In this document: in pieces, positions 60,022 through 64,000 of the stretch
Layout of the letters: the number at the start of each line of letters is the position of its first letter
How positions within the stretch are numbered: position 1 is the first letter of the stretch
Assembly: GCA_030823955.1 (NCBI GenBank)
Contig: JAVBYO010000036.1
Location: 62,001 to 126,000, forward strand
DNA length: 64,000 bases
Origin: Gallionellaceae bacterium
Lineage (GTDB): Bacteria; Pseudomonadota; Gammaproteobacteria; Burkholderiales; Gallionellaceae
Direction of reading: 5' to 3'
Translations under genes and position numbers: made by a program
Notes under the pieces: model-generated
The model's input: the letters and a program-made list of their open reading frames with translations, nothing else
Database searches by the model: none
Told to the model about the DNA's origin: nothing

Positions 60022-61350
60022 TTAGTACAAGGCCTGATTGACGCGGGCGATATCCGCCTCGACCAGATCACCTGCCGCCGCTTTCAAACGCAGCTGACTG
60101 ACCAAGTAGTTGTATTGCGCCTGATACAGGTCACGTCGTGTCGAGAACAATTGCTGTTGCGCATTGAGCACATCGAGACTGGTGCGCACTCCCACGGACT
60201 GCCCCAGCTTGCTCGATGCCAGCAGGCTTTCGTTCGATTTCAACGCCTGCTGCAAAGCCTGAATCTGTGCGATACCGTTGACCACACCGAGATAAGCCTG
60301 CTGTACCTGCACCGCCACGCTGCGGCGAGCACTCTCGAGATCCTGCTGCGCCTTGTCACGATTGGCTTCCGCTTCGCGCCATTTGGACTGGGTCGCCCCG
60401 CCTTGGAACAGCGGCATGTTCAATTGCACACCGACCGACTTGCTGGTGGTATCGGCGGGACCATAACCGGTGCCGGTGAATGTGCCGCCATTAGCCGAAC
60501 TCTTCGAGATATTGGCCACCAGATCCAGCGTCGGATAATGACCTCCACGGTTACGCGCGACTTCCTTTTCGGCCAGCTCCGCACCGGCCTGCGCGATCAC
60601 CACCTGCAAGCTGCGTTGCTGCGCATCCGCCACCCATTTGGATACATCGGCGGGTTGCGGACCTTCAAGTTTCAACCCCGCGCCGAGCGGCTTCAATTCA
60701 CCCGCACCGGCATTGGTGATCTGCTGCAAAGAACGGCGTTTGATCTCCAGATTGCTTTGCGCCGCGATGAGTTGCGCGTTGGTCAGATCAAAGCGTGCTT
60801 GCGCCTCGTAAGTATCGGTGATGGTGGCCGTGCCGACTTCGAAGTTACGGCGCGCCTGTTCCAGTTGTTCCGAGATGGCTTTTTTCTGTGTCTCGGCCAG
60901 CAGGACGCTATCCTGGGCGATCAGCACGTCGAAATAAGCCTGCGCCACACGCACGATCAGATCCTGCTCCGCCATGCGGAACTGCGCCTCGGAGATCGCC
61001 ACTTGCAGCTCGGACTCTGTAAAAGCCAGCCAGTTCTGCTGGCGGAACAGCGGTTGCACCAGCGATACACCGACGCCGGATGACGTGTAACTGAGCTGCC
61101 GCGAACTGCCGGAGAACTCAATATCGTTATCGTAATACGTCGAATTGGCGCTCAAACTGACACTGGGCATCAACATCGAACGCCCCTGTGTGCGTTTCTC
61201 CTGACCGGCTTGCTGGGCGGCCCGTGCCGAAGCGAACACCGCATCCTGCCCCTGCGCGGTATGGTAGGTCTCCAACAGATCGGCTGCGTGGGCGTGGGCC
61301 TGTAGACCCATCGCCAACAGGACACTCATCGTGATCTTAGAATATTTCAT
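60022..61350 (-). CDS. TolC-family outer membrane channel
   Basis: 442-residue type I secretion/efflux channel. Signal peptide MKYSKITMSVLLAMGLQAHAHA, mature ADLLETYHTAQGQDAVF. Two related halves show TolC hallmarks: QPLFRQQNWLAFTESELQV, VRVAQAYFDVLIAQD, QARFDLTNAQL, and in the second half MPLFQGG, VQQAYLGVVNGIAQIQAL and GVRTSLDVLNAQQQLF. It follows the RND pump by 51 bp on the same strand, so it is that pump's exit duct. ATG 61350 is preferred because GGAG sits six bases upstream; 61353 and 61362 are in frame. Confidence 0.9.
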   Translation of the reverse strand: MKYSKITMSVLLAMGLQAHAHAADLLETYHTAQGQDAVFASARAAQQAGQEKRTQGRSMLMPSVSLSANSTYYDNDIEFSGSSRQLSYTSSGVGVSLVQPLFRQQNWLAFTESELQVAISEAQFRMAEQDLIVRVAQAYFDVLIAQDSVLLAETQKKAISEQLEQARRNFEVGTATITDTYEAQARFDLTNAQLIAAQSNLEIKRRSLQQITNAGAGELKPLGAGLKLEGPQPADVSKWVADAQQRSLQVVIAQAGAELAEKEVARNRGGHYPTLDLVANISKSSANGGTFTGTGYGPADTTSKSVGVQLNMPLFQGGATQSKWREAEANRDKAQQDLESARRSVAVQVQQAYLGVVNGIAQIQALQQALKSNESLLASSKLGQSVGVRTSLDVLNAQQQLFSTRRDLYQAQYNYLVSQLRLKAAAGDLVEADIARVNQALY

Positions 61351-61401
61351 CATATGCTCCATTAGGTTAACTGCTTGTTCTCAGTGCAGATCATCCTTGT
61401 A

Positions 61402-64000
61402 TCAGGCTCTGGCGGTCCTGAATTTATTGAACTTGGCTCGCAGCCATTCGATCCAGTCGTCCACATAGGTGAACACGACCGGGATCACCAGCAGACTGAG
61501 GAAAGTCGAGGTGATCAAACCGCCGATCACCACGATCGCCATCGGGGCGCGGAAGCTACCGTCTCCCAAACCCATATCGAGCGCCACCGGCAGCATACCC
61601 GCCGCCATCGCCAATGTCGTCATCACGATCGGCCTCACACGCTTGCGACAGGCATCGAGCAGCGCTTCGGCGCGATTCATGCCGCGCTCGCGGCGCGACA
61701 CGATGGCGTATTCCACCAGCAGGATGGAGTTCTTGGTTGCGATGCCCATCAGCATGATGATACCGATCATCGACGGCATGGAGATCGCGCTCCGCGTCAG
61801 GAACAGCGCCAGAAACGCCCCCGGAATCGACAGGATGAGCGCCCACAGGATGGTGGCGGGCTGCATGAAGTCCTTGAACAGTAACACCAGCACGATATAG
61901 ATACACATCACCCCGGTGAACATCGCCAGGCCGAAACTGGCGAACAGCTCCTGCATCGCCTCCGCATCACCGATGGGCGCGATCTGCACCCCTTCCGGCA
62001 TGTTCTTGACCGCAGGCAACTCCAGCACGGCTTTCTGCACCTTGCCCATCGGCTGACCGGCCAGTTCGACATCGAAAGTGATGTTGCGCTGACGGTCGTA
62101 ACGGTCGATCTGCGCCGGTCCACTTTCGATACTCAGCGTAGCCACATTACCCAGCATCACCGGCCCATTCGCACCCGGCACCACGAGACGCGACAATAGA
62201 TCGATGTTCTGGCGCGCATCGTCCTGCAACTTGACGATGATGGGCAATTGTCGTTCCGGAAGATTCAGCTTGGCCAGCGCCTGGTCATAATCGCCGTTGG
62301 TCGCTACCCGCAAGGTCTCGGCGATCGCGGCGGAAGTCACTCCCAGATCGGCAGCCTTGGCGAAATCGGGGCGCACCACCACTTCCGGACGCAGCACACT
62401 CGAATTGGACACCACGTTGCCGATACCGGGAATGGTGCGCAGTTCCTGCCCGACCTTGAGCGCCTGTTCGTTCAACAGTTGCCCGTTCTCACTGGTCAGC
62501 ACCAGCTGGTATTTGTCCGCCGAAGAACCCAAACCGACTTTGATGCGCACGCCGGGCAAAGCCATCAGCGAATCGCGCAGCTCGGTTTCGATCAGTTGTT
62601 TTCTGGGGCGCTCCTGGCGCTCCTTGAGCTGGATCGACAGAGTCGCTTTGCGCGCCTCAGCCGCTCCGGTCGGCTCAAAAGCATTGCCGCCCGATGCACC
62701 TCCGCCGATGGCGGTATAAACCAGGGTCACATAGGGATTCTGTTCAACGATGGCGCGCGCCTGTTCGGCCATGGCATAAGTCTGCTCGAATTTACTGCCC
62801 GGCGGCAGCGTGATCGTTACCTGCGTCTGCGACTGGTTGTCCTTGGGCTGAAACGCAGACTCCAGCGTTCCCGCCAAACCGAACGAACCGAAGAAAAACA
62901 CCGCCGTGGCAAGTAATGTCGTCTTGCGGTGATTCAGGCACCATTGTGCCCATTTGAGATAGATATTGATCCACCCCGGTGTCTCGTGCAGCACGCGCGG
63001 TTGCAGGAAATAGGCCGACATCATCGGTGTCAACAGACGCGCGACCACCAGTGAGAACAACACCGCCACCGCCGCCGTCCAGCCAAACTGAACAAAGAAA
63101 CGCCCCGGAATACCGCTCATGAACGCCGTGGGCAGAAACACCGCCACCAGTGTGAATGTCGTGGCGATGACCGCCATACCGATCTCGTCGGCGGCCTCCA
63201 TCGCTGCCTGATAAGGAGTCTTGCCCATCTCCAGATGGCGCATGATGTTCTCGATCTCAACGATGGCATCATCCACCAGTACCCCGACCACCAGCGACAG
63301 CGCCAGCAAAGTCACCATATTGATGGTGAAGCCGAACAGATACATGATCGCAAAAGTGGGGATGATGGCCAGTGGCAAAGCGGTCGCCGCCACGATGGTG
63401 GCGCGTGTGTTGCGCAAAAAGAAGATCACCACGATCACCGCGAGGATCGCGCCCTCGAAGATCATCTCCATCGACCCCTGATAGGCCTGATAGACGGCAT
63501 CCACGGTATTGAATACCTTCTCGGTGACGATCTCGGGATGGGCTTTGTTGAACTCCTCCAGTGCCGCATCCACACCCGTGGCCACCGCCACATCGCCCGC
63601 CCCCAGTGAGCGCACGACCTCGAAACCAACCACCGGCTTGCCGTTATGCAAGGCCGCCGAGCGGCGTTCGGCGATGGAGTCGCTCACGTGTGCGACCTGG
63701 TCGAGACGCACGCGCCGACCGTCGCGCAGCGAAAGCTCCATCTGCCCCAATTGTTCCGCAGTCTGCACCGTAGCCACAGTACGCACGGATTGCTCCATGC
63801 CCCCCAGATCGGTACGCCCACCCGGCGCTTCCTGCTGGATCTGGCGCAACTGGCTGGATATCTCTGCTGCCGTAAGATTCAACGCCAGCATTTTGGTCGG
63901 ATCGAGTTCCACTCGTACCTGCCGTGTCACACCGCCAACACGGTTGACCGCCCCCACCCCCTTCACACCGAGCAACAACTTGGAGATATTGTTATCCACG
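61402..64000 (-). CDS. HAE1-type RND efflux pump (5' end cut by window edge)
   Basis: The frame is open to the window edge, so roughly the first 170 residues are missing; the GTG at 63999 is probably internal. The visible part carries AcrB/MexB landmarks: GVGAVNRVGGVTRQVRVELDP, the transmembrane 4 proton-relay motif GVLVDDAIVEIENI (Asp-Asp), GRFFVQFGWTAAVAVLFSLVVARLLTPMM, and the C-terminal MGIATKNSILLVEYA...RPIVMTTLAMAAGMLPVAL. It is more like the MdtB/C-NolG group than AcrB in the middle. The adaptor is presumably upstream outside the window. Export of hydrophobic compounds is expected; the substrate is unknown. Confidence 0.92.
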   Translation of the reverse strand, partial: VDNNISKLLLGVKGVGAVNRVGGVTRQVRVELDPTKMLALNLTAAEISSQLRQIQQEAPGGRTDLGGMEQSVRTVATVQTAEQLGQMELSLRDGRRVRLDQVAHVSDSIAERRSAALHNGKPVVGFEVVRSLGAGDVAVATGVDAALEEFNKAHPEIVTEKVFNTVDAVYQAYQGSMEMIFEGAILAVIVVIFFLRNTRATIVAATALPLAIIPTFAIMYLFGFTINMVTLLALSLVVGVLVDDAIVEIENIMRHLEMGKTPYQAAMEAADEIGMAVIATTFTLVAVFLPTAFMSGIPGRFFVQFGWTAAVAVLFSLVVARLLTPMMSAYFLQPRVLHETPGWINIYLKWAQWCLNHRKTTLLATAVFFFGSFGLAGTLESAFQPKDNQSQTQVTITLPPGSKFEQTYAMAEQARAIVEQNPYVTLVYTAIGGGASGGNAFEPTGAAEARKATLSIQLKERQERPRKQLIETELRDSLMALPGVRIKVGLGSSADKYQLVLTSENGQLLNEQALKVGQELRTIPGIGNVVSNSSVLRPEVVVRPDFAKAADLGVTSAAIAETLRVATNGDYDQALAKLNLPERQLPIIVKLQDDARQNIDLLSRLVVPGANGPVMLGNVATLSIESGPAQIDRYDRQRNITFDVELAGQPMGKVQKAVLELPAVKNMPEGVQIAPIGDAEAMQELFASFGLAMFTGVMCIYIVLVLLFKDFMQPATILWALILSIPGAFLALFLTRSAISMPSMIGIIMLMGIATKNSILLVEYAIVSRRERGMNRAEALLDACRKRVRPIVMTTLAMAAGMLPVALDMGLGDGSFRAPMAIVVIGGLITSTFLSLLVIPVVFTYVDDWIEWLRAKFNKFRTARA

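Noticed and set aside
1-64000. CRISPR arrays, rRNA genes, prophage, transposase genes
   Set aside because: None seen: no regular spacer-repeat series, no rRNA-like sequence, no integrase or transposase product among the genes.

Overview
The window reads as a chromosomal segment of a betaproteobacterium. The main support is one succinate dehydrogenase / TCA block in the order sdhC-sdhD-sdhA-sdhB-sdhE-gltA-sucA-sucB, a class I fumarase, the orn / M48 protease / rsgA neighbourhood, a cNOR-type nitric oxide reductase and many c-type cytochromes. A respiring, possibly chemolithotrophic member of the Nitrosomonadales (Gallionellaceae-like) would fit. That placement is inference from gene order and protein style, not from a search.

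Layout. 1-5.1 kb: the end of a heavy-metal efflux operon (TolC-like protein, HME-type RND pump, DUF3240 PII-like protein, a tiny ORF, a lipoprotein), then an OprB-type porin under its own promoter. 6.7-10.3 kb: small membrane protein, fumarase and the murein transglycosylase MltD. 10.3-16.2 kb: complete yejABEF peptide uptake operon on the minus strand. 16.4-21 kb: orphan HicB-like protein, GspE/PilB ATPase, RsgA, a small cytochrome c and an M48 protease. 21.1-25.3 kb: plus-strand group of oligoribonuclease, a diguanylate cyclase with a periplasmic heme-c motif, a GT-B-like glycosyltransferase and a YcgR/PilZ protein, which looks like a c-di-GMP module. 25.4-34.6 kb: nitric oxide region with nnrS, norB, norC and a small membrane protein behind a promoter with a perfect palindromic operator, followed by a seven-gene operon (adaptor, ABC permease, ABC ATPase, TetR regulator, two cytochrome c'-like proteins, membrane protein). 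34.9 kb: tRNA-Leu(TAG). 35-45.4 kb: acuI-like reductase and the TCA operon. 45.4-49.7 kb: DUF58 and TgpA-type transglutaminase genes with a possible moxR remnant, queD and an isochorismatase-like hydrolase. 49.7-57.7 kb: two large c-di-GMP enzymes, udg, rimI, tsaB, ispF. 57.9-59.9 kb: AAA/DUF4143 ATPase lodged between ispF and ispD. 60-64 kb: TolC-family protein and an HAE1-type RND pump that runs off the window.

The most unusual layer is the small repeats and cassettes worked into ordinary operons. A GxxExxY gene flanked by 31-bp imperfect inverted repeats sits between sdhA and sdhB. A 127-bp palindromic element is read in frame as the N-terminus of YejE. A 56-bp palindrome family occurs at 14.2, 18.4 and 56.3 kb, with looser relatives at 41.3 and 44.6 kb. 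A CCACAGAGACACAGAGA inverted-repeat element occurs at 46.5 and 57.1 kb, and the second copy is split by another repeat whose sister copy lies 0.6 kb away. No rRNA, CRISPR array, prophage or classical insertion sequence was seen.

Functionally the genes describe an oxidative TCA cycle feeding respiration, nitric oxide detoxification or denitrification, heavy regulation by c-di-GMP (three enzymes with GGDEF domains, one PilZ effector, one Orn), peptide uptake and two RND exporters.
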